Positions 30,655 to 43,356 of a DNA stretch of 64,000 nucleotides are shown here, one piece after another. Source of the stretch: Meghimatium bilineatum (lineage: Eukaryota > Mollusca > Gastropoda > Stylommatophora > Philomycidae); NCBI GenBank assembly GCA_034231615.1, contig CM067306.1, forward strand, positions 59,253,057-59,317,056, read 5' to 3'. The position numbers were made by a program, and so were the translations under genes. The notes under the pieces are model-generated. The model had not been told where the DNA came from, did not search any database, and saw only the letters and a list, made by a program, of their open reading frames with translations. The stretch's first letter is position 1; each line of letters opens with the position of its first letter.

Positions 30655-30800
30655 AAGGCTCCTACTGCCAAACTTTCTTTCCGCCAAAAATTCTTTCTGC
30701 CAAACCTTCCTTCTGCTAAATATTCTTTCTGACAAACTTTCTTTCTGCCAAATATTCTTCCAACCAAATATTCTTTCTGCCAAACCTTCTTTCCGCTTTT
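30655..30800. repeat. 24-bp minisatellite, about 6 units
   Basis: caaatattctttctgccaaa + cttt with variants. Lies between two SINE-A copies. Confidence 0.9.
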
Positions 30801-30814
30801 TTTTAAATAAAAAA

Positions 30815-30985
30815 ATTTTGTTCTCCGTTCGTTCTCAAGCTCCTGCAGATTAAAACCATAAGGTGCAGAACACGGAATGCTTCGTCTCATGGTTTGCAGC
30901 GATATCTGCACCTTTCGGGCTTGACGATAAGAATGGGAGACCCAACTGGACCCGCAAACCCTCCTTAGTCGTCTCTTACGAGTTG
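30815..30985 (-). mobile_element. SINE-A copy, internally deleted
   Basis: Reverse orientation: tccgttcgttctcaagctcc, ggttttgcagc-type middle, gatatctgcacctttcgggc, then ccctccttagtcgtctctta. The central region is shortened. Confidence 0.75.
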
Positions 30986-31081
30986 ACAGGTAACACTTTC
31001 GCTATTTTCTGTTCCCATGTTGACCTTGTAAGAACATAGGCGCGGTCAATTTTTATTCATGTAAATTGTGTTTTGTGCGTG

Positions 31082-31515
31082 GCATCCTGATTATCTGTGC
31101 GCCTTTTGGCTGGATGTCTCCGTCTTCAGCACTCTGCTTACTTGGGCAGGACTATGGTCCTGCTCGAGTGGGACTGTCCGACCAGTCTTAGTTTCCAGCC
31201 ACTGATGGCTGAACTAAGCCCCGTCAACTCTGCACGGTGCTGGTCTCAGAACAGGACACAACCGACTCCGCAGTCACATGTATTCAAAGTTCAAGATTGG
31301 CAACACGGCCATGTGTACATGTGGACAGGCAGCACAGAGTGCCAAACATATACGAGTACTTCAAGAGTGTTCTGAGCATGAAACGCTGAGGCAGACATAT
31401 TGGCCAGAGGAAACAACACTGGAATCAAAGCTCTATGGGACACTGTATGAACTACAGAGGACAGTGAGTTTTATTAAGGAGACAGAATTACAGATATAGA
31501 CATGTTTCAAGTGAA
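31082..31515 (+). pseudogene. LINE C-terminus with Cys/His knuckle and (GAA)n tail
   Basis: Shifted frames give RTGHNRLRSHMYSKFKIGNT then AMCTCGQAAQSAKHI, a C-x-C...H motif. ECSEHETLRQTYWPEETTLE and ELQRTVSFIKETELQI follow before the stop. The 3' end is gtgaacgaaagaagaagaag. That end resembles the tail of SINE-A and SINE-B. Confidence 0.75.
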
Positions 31516-32222
31516 CGAAAGAAGAAGAAGAAGAAGAATTCATGTAAATATAAAACACAAAAGACATGTTAATATTACCTTATTTGGTGAGCTTAAATGT
31601 CTTGAGTCCAGAATGTACGCACTTTGATTTTTCGGGATATTTCCAAGATCTTAGAATCTATGGATACAATAAGGTCGAATTTCAGGCACAGTGCCCGGGA
31701 CAGTGTGACAAATCAAAAGTAGGAGGACGACCCCCCGACCCGTTTCAATTGACAGATATTTGTCCCTACTGTACGTGCTTCCAACCATGACTATGACCCA
31801 AGAAAGAAATGATATTCCCCGATTGTTAAGTCTCTTCTTTAAGAAAAGGGCAACACAGCGTGTGATGAGACTGGGGAAAATATAAGTATGATTGTAATAG
31901 ACTGTAACATTTAAAATGTCATGAAGAATTGACATTGGTAGAATATTATACAATTATTTTAGCCGTGTATGGGACTCCATATTGGTAAAGTATTAAGAAA
32001 TTCTCTCTACAATGTATGAAACTCCATATAGTAAAGTATTAGGAAATTTTCTCTATAATGTATGGAACTCAGGGCCGAAAATACGATTACAATGAAGGAA
32101 GGGGGGTCTACCTAAAAAACAGTGGGATTTTGTAATACTCATGACATTTTTGGTGAACTATTTTTTTGACGAAAACATTTGGGGAGGGGATGGGGGAAGA
32201 TGCTCTACTTTCTTGATTTGCT
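31516..32222. other. Mostly unrecognised, with two ~47-bp direct repeats
   Basis: gtatgggactccatattggt + aaagtattaagaaattctctctaca is repeated at about 31968-32070. GGGG-rich patches follow. No gene seen. Confidence 0.5.
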
Positions 32223-32392
32223 TTCTAGTACTAAATATGATGTTCTGAGTTCCTAGTACTAAATATGATGTTCTGAGTTCCTAGTACTAAATATGATGTT
32301 CTGAGTTCCTAGTACTAAATATGATGTTCTGAGTTCCTAGTACTAAATATGATGTTCTGAGTACCTAGTACTAAATATGATGTTCTGGCATG
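32223..32392. repeat. 28-bp minisatellite, six units
   Basis: ctagtactaaatatgatgtt + ctgagttc, almost without variation, so recently expanded. Confidence 0.95.
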
Positions 32393-34020
32393 TTTTCTGT
32401 GGGAATTTGTTCAGAAAGGGAAATTTCGACTACGTTTTTTAGCAATAGCCGCCTCTCTCTGTTACTCGTTTTAAATCCATGTGTATCTAAAACGTCTGTG
32501 TAAATATACATAATTATAAGTTTAGATATAACTGACATCTATGCAATGCTGACAAAATAGGTGCGGCGTCCCTTTTAGCTTTTTGAGAGTACCGTTTGAA
32601 GAGATTGCATACTCCAAAAAATTTTGATCTGGTCTCTAACTTGACACATCTACTAATCGTCAATATTGAATACGGTTCTTGTAGGGAATCCGTGTCCCCT
32701 ATTTGATTATTTCCCTTGGTTATGGTTATCAGTTCATGTTTATCATTTATGTATATTTACATTATATACATTTATTTAGGGTTATGGCTAGTTCTACGCA
32801 GGTAGACACGGGTTCCAAACAAGAACTCTGAATATTGGTGCAGGGAATTTTTCCATAAGCGTTACACGCTTAATTAAAATCTAGTATAGGCCTATACAAA
32901 AATAACCAAGAACGTAGATTAAGAGGTGGGGATTGCAACCCCTCCCCCTCTCTTCCTTATTAAATCAGATCAGAACTTGGATTCTAGTACTAGAAATTTC
33001 GTCGAAAGCGAGTAACATCATTCCGCCCCTTTACGATTTTTCACAAAAAAGTCATCAAGCTTCAAATGGCAAAGAAGTAATTAAACAAAAATTGGGCTAA
33101 TGACTTTCTGTTTAGGTAGACCCTCTCCCCCTTACTAAAGACGTGTGTACGTTCCTGAAAATAATCGTGCATTTTAAGCGGAAATATTTACCGATGTTCT
33201 CTTCTTGTATCGGCCCGTTGAAATTAACTTAGGGACAGCGTGAACAAACATCGGATGCGTGTCCACACATGAGATAAAGACGCCCCTCATTTATAATCCT
33301 CAGTTCCTCTTGTCGTCCGTTTGGTTTTCCTCCAAGCGAAATGAAGCCTTATTGTTGCCATCAACCGCGAGAGCACATCCGGTGGAAGTTCTGATCGAGT
33401 GTTCTGAAAGAACTCAATAGTTCTTGAGATTTGCGCACCAATCTTGGAAGCGTACGTGTGTGATATTTACACTAGGGGAGCCACGTGGCACAGAGTGGAA
33501 CATCCCATTATGTCTGCTTGAATGTCGTCTGCAATGATGATTAGAAGGAGTGCGATTTCGCGCTCGTTTAAACAAACTGGAGATTTTTGGTTAATCATTA
33601 TATTGTCTTTGGGAGTTAGTATTTGTAATTAGGGTCTCTTCATGGGTACTCTAACTATGCTCTGACTTTTTTATGTGCATTTTATTATAAATAATGCGAA
33701 TTCTTCAAATTTTTGAACCACAGTAATTTTTTTAAGTTAGTGGTAACTAGATAACCATGGTAGTGTCTATATCAATCTTCTGCCGTTCAGGTGAAGAAGG
33801 GTTCAAATTCGCGTGTTACTAGAGACTTTCAAAAAAATTATGTTGTTTACTCAGTCACAAAGAAATGGATACCAGTGCTCATGCTTTAGGATGGTCGAGG
33901 AATATCGCCATAATTACGTAGCAAGTGTCGTTGACGGGAACTAGTCATGCAATTTGAGATCAACTACTGGCTAGACAACTGAGCTGAGTCGCTCGACAAT
34001 AGAGTCCTGAGGACTAATTG
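32393..34020. other. Long stretch with no recognised gene
   Basis: Unique AT-rich sequence. 33180-33500 is somewhat richer in CpG. No family motif was found in any frame by eye. Confidence 0.4.
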
Positions 34021-34155
34021 GGAGTCATCCTTCTAAAGTAAATCAATTAGTCCTTTCCATGATTTTCGTTGGTCATTTTGTGTATACTTTGTGCTGGCAG
34101 CCAATGAAAATCACGAGAAAAGTCAAATTGCGTTACTTTAGAAGGATGATTCTCA
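34021..34155. mobile_element. Foldback palindrome of 135 bp
   Basis: The left arm (gagtcatccttctaaagtaa ... gattttcgttgg) is matched, with some mismatches, by the reverse complement of the right arm (ccaatgaaaatcacgag ... ttactttagaaggatgattctc). Arms are about 54 bp around a loop of about 23 bp. Shape and size suggest a foldback MITE. Confidence 0.7.
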
Positions 34156-34229
34156 AGGAGTTCAAAAGATTATTTAACTGTCAAGGGTCTCGGCTTAACG
34201 CTTGAGGGAGATCCTTCGACATGGCACAG

Positions 34230-34795
34230 TTTCACAACACATTTACATGTAGGCTGATTGTTTGTGTGAAATACATGTAGACTGACTGTTTGTGTGAATT
34301 ACATGTAGCCTGAGTGTTTGTGTGAATTACATGTAGGATGGTTGTCTGTGTGAATTACATGTAGGCTGGTTGTTTGTGTGAATTGCATGTAGACTGGTTG
34401 TTTGTGTGAATTACATGTAGACTGACTGTTTGTGTGAATTACATGTAGCCTAATTGTTTGTGTGAATTACATGTAGGCTGGTTGTCTGTGTGAATTACAT
34501 GTAGGCTGGTTGTTTGTGTGAATTACATGTAGGCTGATTGTGTGAATCACATGTAGGCTGATTGTTTGTGTGAATTACATGTAGGCTGATTGTGTGTGTA
34601 AATTACATGTAACCTGATTGTTTGTATGAATTACATGTAGGCTGATTGTTTGAATCACATGTAGGCTGATTGTGTGAATTACATGCAGGCTGATTGTTTG
34701 TATGAATTACATGTAGGCTGATTTTGTGAATTACATGTTGGCTAGTTGTTTGTGTGAATTACATGTAGGCTGATTGTTTGTGTGAAATACAACTG
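34230..34795. repeat. 28-bp minisatellite, about 20 units
   Basis: gaattacatgtaggctgatt + gtttgtgt, with shortened units where gtttgtgt is lost. Confidence 0.93.
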
Positions 34796-35428
34796 CATAA
34801 GTAGCCAACCCAACTTCTAACCATCCTCAGTTGCTAGATAAAACAGGAAAATTTGCGGGGGGGGGGGGGGTGAAGATCCTTACCGCAAAATACGTCAACA
34901 AAAGGGGGTTAGGGAGTGGTCTGAAATAGATTGACAATTATTGACAAGGGGGTATGGGCTTTAACAAAATTTGACGTCAATGAAACGGTTTTTTTTTTAC
35001 ACCAATTATTAAATTGCTGGAACTAGAAAAAAATATCTAACTAAAACTGAATTTTTTTTTCAGTTTTCCCCATTTTTTCAACTAACATAATGTATAGTAA
35101 AAAATGTTTGACATAATTAAGCATGGGGGGGGGGGGGGTTTCCATGAATACTTGACAAGTTGTTGTCAGAGGAGGGGGTGTCATAAATTGCCAAAACAGT
35201 GTTGACAAAATTCATTGACAACCCACACACCTGATGTCATGAGACCCAGTCCGTCCGAGACAAGCTGTTTACCTAGTCACTGGATCCGATATATTTTATG
35301 TCATTACAACTTGAGGTTTCATCTGTACACCGACTTGATGTGTAGATCTAAGTGGAACCTTGAGCTGTTCTGTAGATAAATAGTTTAATATAACGGTTAC
35401 ACCTATATCTATATAGGTTTAGTTATTT
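34796..35428. other. No recognised gene; G-runs
   Basis: G13 near 34857 and G11 near 35127, with loosely repeated 'attgacaa...gggg' phrases between them. Nothing coding was seen. Confidence 0.4.
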
Positions 35429-35486
35429 TATATTGAGGTTATCTTCTTATAGAAGCTTTATGGCACGTCATCTATACAATCCCTTA
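35429..35486 (-). repeat. Family C end repeat, upstream copy
   Basis: ttatattgaggttatcttct + tatagaagctttatggcacgtcatctatacaat repeats at 35846-35900 with few differences. The two lie about 360 bp apart in the same orientation. Confidence 0.8.
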
Positions 35487-35752
35487 GTCGTAACCTTCGA
35501 TAACAGTTACCATGTTGTTCCGACAGGCCGACGTTGTGCTTGAGCTAGTTACGGGCACGGCGTGGGTGGGCGGAACAACAAAGAAACCTGTCGCAAGGGC
35601 CAGAGTTATGCCCTGATGTCGACGTCTGTTTCGGCGGCATTGGACTCGAAACACCATCGAGTCGAATGGCTACTGGAACAGGGGGCGGAGCACTTATGGG
35701 AATGCTCCACGTGCTGTGAGGCCAGTTTTTTTTATCAAGAAGCAAGAAGGTT

Positions 35753-35905
35753 TAGTTATGCATGTGGTTGCGTCTGTGGGTCTCACCAATGGCTCATTAT
35801 AAAAACCATCATTGCAACAAAAAACCTTAGTAGATGACATGCCGTTATATTGAGGTTGTCTTCTTAGAGAAGCTTCATGGCACATCATCTATACAATTAT
35901 GCATC
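35753..35905 (-). mobile_element. Interspersed repeat family C
   Basis: The reverse complement matches 43357-43485: caatataacggc(a/g)tgtcat then actaa(g/a)gttttntgt, gggccactggtgagac and acagacgcaacc. No coding content. Confidence 0.75.
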
Positions 35906-35989
35906 TCATGTTTTTATTTTATTATTGCAATGTGTTTTATGTTTACGTGAATATATATGTATGCACCCTTTGTGGTTGGGAGAGAGTCA

Positions 35990-36355
35990 GATACAGTTTT
36001 TTTCCTATGGCTGAGGCTCATCATAGAGGCACAGTGACTCAGGACGCGACAATCCTTTTGACTAGAACAATTAGTTGCATGCCTGTAGCAATAGAGAAGT
36101 TCGGCATAACCAGTAGCCAATTGGTAGCGGTGAATGAGCACAGTAAACCCTATCTAGGTTGCAGTCACTCGGAGCAGTTCATAGGTTGAAACCTACCTTC
36201 CTGGAGGTGTGATAGTTATTCTCTGGCTCTGACCCGGAGTGGGCCGAAAATGCACAGACTCCCGCAGCAATATAATGCCTTTTTATTGCCATTGGGTCAA
36301 AGGGAATGAGCCCATGGGTCGCTGGATCAGCAACCAACCAACCAACCATATAGGT
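35990..36355 (+). repeat. Possible element 3' end with (CCAA)n tail
   Basis: A stretch ending gcccatgggtcgctggatca + gcaaccaaccaaccaacc has the look of a retroelement 3' end. I see no second copy in the window. Confidence 0.3.
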
Positions 36356-37698
36356 TAAGTTAACGGCTGCATATATATCTATATAATTGAATATAACGGC
36401 TACAGCTATATTTATATAGGTTTAGTTAACGGCTTCATTGATATATGCAGCTATATTTATATATTTCTTTTAGTTCCCTGTGGAATATAGGGCAACAGCT
36501 GTTACACTCCAACGATTTCTTTGTTTTTCTGTCCTCTTCATTGTTCCCACTTTAGTATTCCTCAGTATTTCAACTCTCGTTTCCATGTGTGTTCCCGTCT
36601 AGTTTCTGTCTGGTTATGTTGTCAGGTTTTTCAATTGTAGTGTCTTTGATAAGATTTATTTTTCTGTTCACACGTGATAGATTGTCAGCACATCCCGGCA
36701 CCCCCTCCCCCAAACTTTTCTTAGTCGCCTCATTCAACATGTCTGGAAAAGAAGACTGTTCCTATTCTTGGCCTCCTGATCTAGAATTTCAGGCCCTGGT
36801 TGCCACACGAGCGAAGAGCTACACCAATAATGCATATATCTCACAATGTGATAACCTACCCATTCGCTCAGTCTTGCAAATCTAACAAAAACACGCAACA
36901 AATGATGACGTAATCAACCCTATTAATAACCGAACAATTATCCTTTAGCATTGTTTTTATCCTTTATCTAAATCCGTTTTTATCTATCTCAATAGATAGC
37001 ACATATGTTTCTGTTAAATATTGCCAGCGTGGCTGTGTCCCATGTTGTGGATGATTCCCCATACTCTTCAACGTTTCGCTCGGATGACATAAAACGTGAT
37101 GTCCTTCTTAATAACCCATGTAATCGCTTTAATAACGAAAAATATTCCTCTTAATTCTTTACAAATATGCACCAATATTGTCAGAAAAATCCACTTATGA
37201 ATTCCTTGCCCTCGCGACAGACCTCAGAAATATCACAATTAAGTAATCGTTAACCACTGATTCTTGTTCCGTTTTCTCGTTATAAATATATTTTTTCTTA
37301 ATGTTTTTCTTCGTACAGGACTTTACTCTGTTATTCCTCTGTTCTCCTGCGAGCTATTCACCCCAATAAGATGAGTGTGTCTTTAGAGGGTACTTGAAAC
37401 ACAGATTCTATTGAGGATTTTTTTAATGCAGATTTCTCTCAAGATGGCCCCCGCAGACGGATCAATGAGGCTCCATTGTTATTGCCCTAGGGGGGAACTT
37501 CTGTTTACATTTGACGACTCCTCTACTTGATCAGAAGCGAAGTTCTTGGACATATGACGTCCAGTTAATTGAAGGTCTTGTTGTTGGATAATAAAAACAT
37601 ATTGTGCACCAATTTCCACAAATTATAATTATAATTTTTTATTTCGTTTTTATCGCTTGTTAAAGTAGGTTCATTCATTAAACAGTGCCTCGTGCCCC

Positions 37699-37771
<73 letters not shown>

Positions 37772-38100
37772 GTGTGTGTTGTGTGTGTGTTTATAAGTGC
37801 TACCCTTCTCAGGATAAGAAGTTATAATATTTGTTTCGTTGTAGAGTTAGGAAATTTTAAAAATTCTACCGAGTGAAAAGTTCTACCGAGTAGAATGAAA
37901 GTTTTAAAGCAAATTATTCAATGTCGGCACTGATGACTAATTGAGTTCTGGTTATTATATTTCGTTTACTAGTCTCATTGAACATTTTAAAACATTACGT
38001 ACTATTTTCAAAAGGTGTTTGCGGTAATTAAGAATATTAAATATTGTATTTTATTAATTTGTTAGAACTTTTAGCAGATGCTACGAGTAGACATATTTAA
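36356..38100. other. No recognised gene; TA microsatellite at 37700-37770
   Basis: Short 'aacggctacagctatattta' phrases repeat near 35390 and 36360-36460. (ta)n occupies 37700-37770. The remainder is unique AT-rich DNA. Confidence 0.45.
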
Positions 38101-38114
38101 TGAACCATATTGTG

Positions 38115-38715
38115 TACATCTGAAAATATATATCTCATACATATGTATAAAGGGAAAACCAGTAAAGAGATACATAATAGATGCAACAAAACATACCAGA
38201 TCCTAGGACAGATGACACGTATTTCCAAGAACCAAAATGTAGACATAGACACTAATGTTGCATTATACAAGACTATTATTATTCCATCACTGTGCTACCA
38301 GTGCCAAACCTGTACAATGACAGCACAAGACAAAAGAACAATAGTGACAACAGAAATGACATGTCTACAAAGAATACTCGGAGTGTCATTAAGAGATAGA
38401 ATTAGAAACGATAACATCAGACAGATAACCAAAACAATACCAGTATTGGAACACATCAAACGACAACAGATCAAGTGGTTTTCACACGCTTCCAGACTAC
38501 CGACAGATAGCATGCCACAAATAGCCATGACACATAGACATAGCGGTTATAAAGCCAGAGGCGGACCATGTAAAAGATTGATCACAGAAATCAAAGAAGC
38601 CACAGGAACAAGCTTACAAACAGCGCACAAGAATGCCATCTCCAGAGAACTCTTCCACCCCTGACGCTGCAAGGCAAACAAGGGCCACAGCGTATAGATA
38701 GACAGACATAGATAA
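38115..38715 (+). pseudogene. LINE RT thumb and C-terminus, open frame of 184 codons, GATA tail
   Basis: Contains TYQILGQMTRISKNQNVDID, NVALYKTIIIPSLCYQ, MTCLQRILGVSLRDRIRNDN, HIKRQQIKWFSHASRLP and KARGGPCKRLITEIKEATG, ending ISRELFHP and stop. 3' end: ggcaaacaagggccacagcg + tatagatagaca. The RT palm is missing. Paralogous fragments lie at 25398-25589 and 56085-56262. Confidence 0.82.
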
Positions 38716-39115
38716 AATAACAATAGGGCATTCTAATGTACAATTGATGGACTAGAGTACAAAACAATCACATGTTGGCATACAAAAACAAAAAAAGACA
38801 TAAAGGAAATATATAGAAGTCCGGCAAACACAAAAATAATTACTCATGAACGTGTTCATAGGTACAGTAAGTTTTTCTAGTAAACAGTTTAATTTATTTT
38901 GCTTTACTATTCGTTCATTCGGTTATTGCGTCACTCTCCACTTTGTCGGACACCCTCCGACTATTTGGTTATTTATATTGAAAATTTGTATATGCTTTTA
39001 ACTCCATTGTGTCCATTACGGTCGTTCATAAATTGCTTCAACAACCTGCTTCCTTCTTCACCTTTGTCAACCACTTGCAAGAATTCAGGGACAAATCCTG
39101 CTTAAGTACACAGAC

Positions 39116-39188
<73 letters not shown>

Positions 39189-39271
39189 AGCAATAACCAG
39201 CGTTGCCCGATTGAGATTTTTATTATTTTAGAAAAAGAGTAACAATTTATTGCGATGACTGATTTGTTTCA
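38716..39271. other. No gene; (TA)n at 39122-39184
   Basis: Unique AT-rich sequence followed by a TA microsatellite. Confidence 0.5.
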
Positions 39272-39382
39272 GTGTCTTCTTCTTCTTCAGCGTTCATTCT
39301 CAAGCTCCTGCTGGATCTCTCTTGTAGCAGGACCATGATACATTCTAGATTTCCAGCAGGATGTAGTCCAAAGAATGATTGC
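39272..39382 (-). mobile_element. SINE-B copy, 5'-truncated
   Basis: tcttcttcttcagcgttcat ... gatttccagcaggatgtagt + ccaaagaatg; the head is absent. Flanked by cagtgtct on both sides (8 bp), shorter than the 11 bp seen at complete copies. Confidence 0.8.
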
Positions 39383-40225
39383 AGTGTCTGAATATTACCA
39401 CCCAAAACATTTAACCTAACAGAACATATGTACCGTGTATTAACGCCGCCAAGATATAATATGTATATAATTTACTTCGTTCAATAATTCTATATTTCGA
39501 CAAATCAGAAATCCCAATTATGATTAAGTTCGTAGAGTAGGCTGAATATTAATAACAAACATACAAAAATCAAAGAATATACGAGAAATATTCTGGAAAT
39601 GCGATAACGAAAATTCTATAAATTAGAGACACATAAATAACTAAACTAGTCTCTGGGATCAAACCACAAAAATAAAATTAGTAGACTGACTTAAGCGTGC
39701 GTAATTATCGACTTCGCTATCCCAGACACATGAAATGGGACATGAAATGTGAAATAATATAAATAGATGCGTCAGTTGTGACGTAATCATGTTTTTTGTT
39801 TTTTGATGAATCATCATGTTGATGTATGTTTAAAAAAAATAAAACGCTACGGATTGTTACGTAAATGTGCAATGTTTCATTCAATGAACTCATTAAAACA
39901 CTAATGAACCCGTTAATGCATAGTTAACGTCGATTGAAACTGAGTAAACGTCGATTAAAAATAAATAGTAATATAATAATAATTTCTAGCGTCAGGTATT
40001 TGTTTACTGTTCGTTTGACCTTTCTGCATCGGTCAGTGGTAAAAAGGTTACGTAATCGTATCAATGATCAGCTGTGCCGACCACAGAATAACTTTTAAGA
40101 TCTCTGGTACTGAATACAGGAAAGTTATGTTTACCTAACTAACACATGTACCAAATTTACTGGAATCGGTGAAGTCGTCGAGATTTCTACACTGGTGGAC
40201 ACAAATAAAGAGTTACCAAGTTATC
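39383..40225. other. No recognised gene
   Basis: Unique AT-rich sequence; 'aacgtcgatt(g/a)aaa' is repeated near 39927-39958. Confidence 0.4.
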
Positions 40226-40227
40226 CA

Positions 40228-40261
40228 TTTATATATATATAGTTTCTATGAAGTTTATGTG

Positions 40262-40323
<62 letters not shown>
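40228..40323. repeat. TA microsatellite block
   Basis: Two (ta)n stretches, 40230-40240 and 40268-40323. Confidence 0.9.
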
Positions 40324-40325
<2 letters not shown>

Positions 40326-41230
40326 CAACAAAATATATAACATTAGAAATCCCGAGATATTTTTGTTGATACTGTGAAATATATAAAAAGACAGCATGGA
40401 TTGTGAATTGTAGAGAGATAACAGTGGAACATTCCTTGTAGATTTCGCTGGCATATGGCGTAGGCAAAGATTCGACTCTGAAGAACAGAGAGTATGATGT
40501 ATAATTATGAAACACAGCACGTGCTCAGGGCTGCAATTACGGTTAATAAAAAATGTTTTCCTGGGTGACTTCTAGTCGATTTGTCGATCAGGGCTTCCCG
40601 GCGTTCCTTTCAGAGTCAACCTGTACGTTGTCTTGCGATAGCAGAAGGGCATGGGGTGTGTTGTCATGCTTGAGTTAACTAAAACTAAGCAGTTACATGG
40701 CTCATCTGTAAGTTTTGACAATTTAGAAGCGAGGTTACGTCTTTGGGTGAGATTATCTATAATCGAGTTAGTAACTTGAGCAAAGATTAGAGTTATGGGG
40801 ATAGAAATGAGTGACATGCTTAATTACTGCAATGAATTAATGCTGACTTTTTGTCCTTGTGTTGTGGGGGTTCTGACAGTGAAGAAAAGATAACAATGTG
40901 AACTGTCATGTATGTCGTAGAAGTTGATTACGAGGGCTCGTTATCCCATCCTCTTTTGATCTCTATAACGTAGTGATTTAGTCATGTTTCTTGTGTTCTC
41001 CTATCCGTGTGTGCGAGATCGTACTGTGTCTTATTTACATGTATATTTTCTAAAGTGCCTTTGGAGAATACAGAATGAGCTACGAATATAAGTGTTGTTA
41101 GTGATACTATATTCGGAAAAGAAGTTTAACTGCTAAAAAGTGATCGATAATGTAAGAGGAAGCCCGAGTTGAATAACGTTAATCTTCCACTTCTTGTTAT
41201 ATGTATTTACTTCTCTTGAATAACCAATAC
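40324..41230. other. No recognised gene
   Basis: Unique sequence with no motif that I can assign. Confidence 0.4.
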
Positions 41231-41393
41231 TCCGCCGAAGACAGATGTGTCGGGCCATTGGCGCAAATAAAACGGCGCCACAAAGCGTTTCCATTCTCTG
41301 GACTACATTCTTCTGGAAATCTAATAGGACCATAGTCCTGCTACAAGAGATATCCATTAGGAGTTTGAGAATGATCGCTGAAGAAGAAGAAGA
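41231..41393 (+). mobile_element. SINE-B, full-length copy with 11-bp target duplication
   Basis: tccgccgaagacagatgtgt ... ggcgcaaataaaacggcg ... gagtttgagaatgatcgctg + (aag)n. Flanked by ataaccaatac at 41220-41230 and 41394-41404. Confidence 0.9.
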
Positions 41394-41403
41394 ATAACCA
41401 ATA

Positions 41404-41605
41404 CGAACTTCGTTTAATGTCCACCGGGAGGCTTGATGTCCACCGGGAGGTTTGTTGTCCACCGGGAGGTTTGCTTTCCACTGGAAGGCTTGATTTCTAT
41501 CGAGGCTTGAGTTCCATCGGAAAGCTTGATGCCCAACGAAAAACTTGATGTGCACTTGGAGGTTTGATGTCCACAAGAGGCTTGATTTCCACCGAAAAGC
41601 TTGAG
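41404..41605. repeat. About 19-22-bp minisatellite
   Basis: gtccaccgggaggtttgatg, three clean units then increasingly diverged ones (tttccactggaaggcttga). Confidence 0.88.
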
Positions 41606-42384
41606 ATCATTAGTAAACAAGGTTCACTGTCGAATCATTTGAATTTTCCAGTTATTTTCATTCGCTGTCCACCCAAAGTGCACACACAACGACGTCAATC
41701 AAAATCACAGTGAATCACATTATAAGGCTGTTTTCTAATTCGCCAGCAGGTCTTATATCGATGATTGATCATGACCAAGGCCCCTCTAACGAAGGCACGG
41801 TCATCCACGACATAATGTTGCTCCTCGATTAGCGTCCCTTTGTAGCATTACTTATCGATTATCTCAGATTTATTGATCTGTATTCTTATCATGTTTTTTG
41901 AAAACCACCAGAAATAAGACAACTAGGTAGATTTGTGTAGTCAAGCAGAATGAATTAAACAGGCTACTAAAACACTTACCTTGCCTATTAATAAAAATAT
42001 ATTAAAAAGTATATATAAAAACATACAATAAAACTAAACAGGACAATTCTCCACGTATCGGCTCAAATTGAACCTTTTTCAAAGAGACAAACAACAGAAA
42101 ACAACAAAATAAAAAACAAAATAAATAACTAGATTTCATCAAGCCCCGTCTCAATAACGCAGGGATGGCAACGCTTCTAGTAAAAGAGAAAATGCGTGCA
42201 TTCATTATAAACAAACCGAAAGTGGGAAATTAGAGGCACTATAGATGTAGTTGGGATGTTTATAATGAGTGCAAGAATTTAAAGTGACAAAAGGGGTATT
42301 TTTCTTATCTCTTTCTTTTATTATTGATCGGTATAAATGATCGGTAATATGAATGTTAAAAAAACACAACAAACGTCGTAAGGT
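41606..42384. other. No recognised gene
   Basis: Unique AT-rich sequence. Confidence 0.4.
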
Positions 42385-42945
42385 AAATATCAAAACCATC
42401 ATCGGGTGCTATGTCAACTAGCGCAAGCGATCATGGCTTTCCACATCTCTTTATCTCCAGTATTATGTGTCAGGATCGTTGTTGTTTCCCTGCTGTGCCA
42501 TGTTGTTAAACTGTCTAATATTTTGTCACGTTATCGCCCTCTGTCTCTGTTGCCTTCAATCTTGCCTGTTGTGACTATGTTCTCCAAACCTCACAGTCTC
42601 ATAAAGTGGCCCAAAAAAAGGAAGATTGTCTTTTTTTCTTATATCATTGATTAAGCTCTCTCACATTTGTCTCTTTCAACACCTCCACATTCGTTTTTCC
42701 GGCAGTCCATCCTATTCTCAGCATTCTTCTATAGAACCACATCTCTACTGCCTCTAATTTTCCACTGCTTGTTTATTGTTCAAGATTTGCATCCATATGT
42801 TAGTGTAGGAGTTATACAGCATTGCAGAACTCTCTTCCTCACCTCTAATGACAATGGTCATATTACACAATATATTTTCATTTCTCTGAATGTTGATTTT
42901 ACCTGCCCTAAGGTAAGCATAGATTGTTCTATTGGGTGAAACACG
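42385..42945 (-). pseudogene. Decayed LINE C-terminus, paralogue of 52398-53110
   Basis: Same order of blocks as the copy at 52.4-53.1 kb when read in reverse: ctatagaaccacatctctac, gttgttaaactgtctaatat + tttgtcacg, and a 3' end tcaaaaccatcatcgggtgc. It has more substitutions and frame breaks. Confidence 0.75.
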
Positions 42946-43150
42946 GAACAAGTTGGAAGAGGGTGACGATGATGTTAACGATAATGGTGATGATGATAAT
43001 GAAATGACAATGTTAGTAACAAATGTGATGATGATTATGTTAGCGATGCGAATAAGGAAGATGATGGTGGTTGTGGTAGCGGTTACAATAATGATGGAAG
43101 TTGCGGGAAAAGACGGGAAGAATGACGATGACGTTGGTAAATGGTTGTGA
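42946..43150. repeat. Degenerate GAT/GTT-rich triplet tract
   Basis: gatgatgttaacgataatgg-type triplets in all phases. Probably an old microsatellite. Confidence 0.6.
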
Positions 43151-43194
43151 CGTTGCTGATGATGAGAATGGTCATGATGTTTGTTTGTTTGTGT

Positions 43195-43275
43195 GTTTGA
43201 GAACACCAAAAATTGCGAGCGATTAGCTCTTACTCCTTATGTGCAGTGGGAGTGGTTTTCCTGAGCTTTCCTTCA
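43195..43275 (+). repeat. Relative of the sec61b intron 3 segment
   Basis: aaaattgcgagcgattagct + cttactccttatgtgcagtgg resembles the intron 3 text aggaattgtgagcgattagg...cccatgtgcaatg (minus strand about 4905-4860). Part of the sequence beside exon 3 is therefore itself an interspersed repeat. Confidence 0.5.
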
Positions 43276-43356
43276 TACCGAGGAGACTTCAGCTATCGGC
43301 TTAGTGCAATGCTTATTGAAGAAACCTTCTACTCAGAGGGGGGTCTATAATTGTAT

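Noticed and set aside
35545..35837. GC-richer open frames on both strands (91 and 66 codons)
   Set aside because: No recognisable domain, and they lie between direct repeats of interspersed family C.
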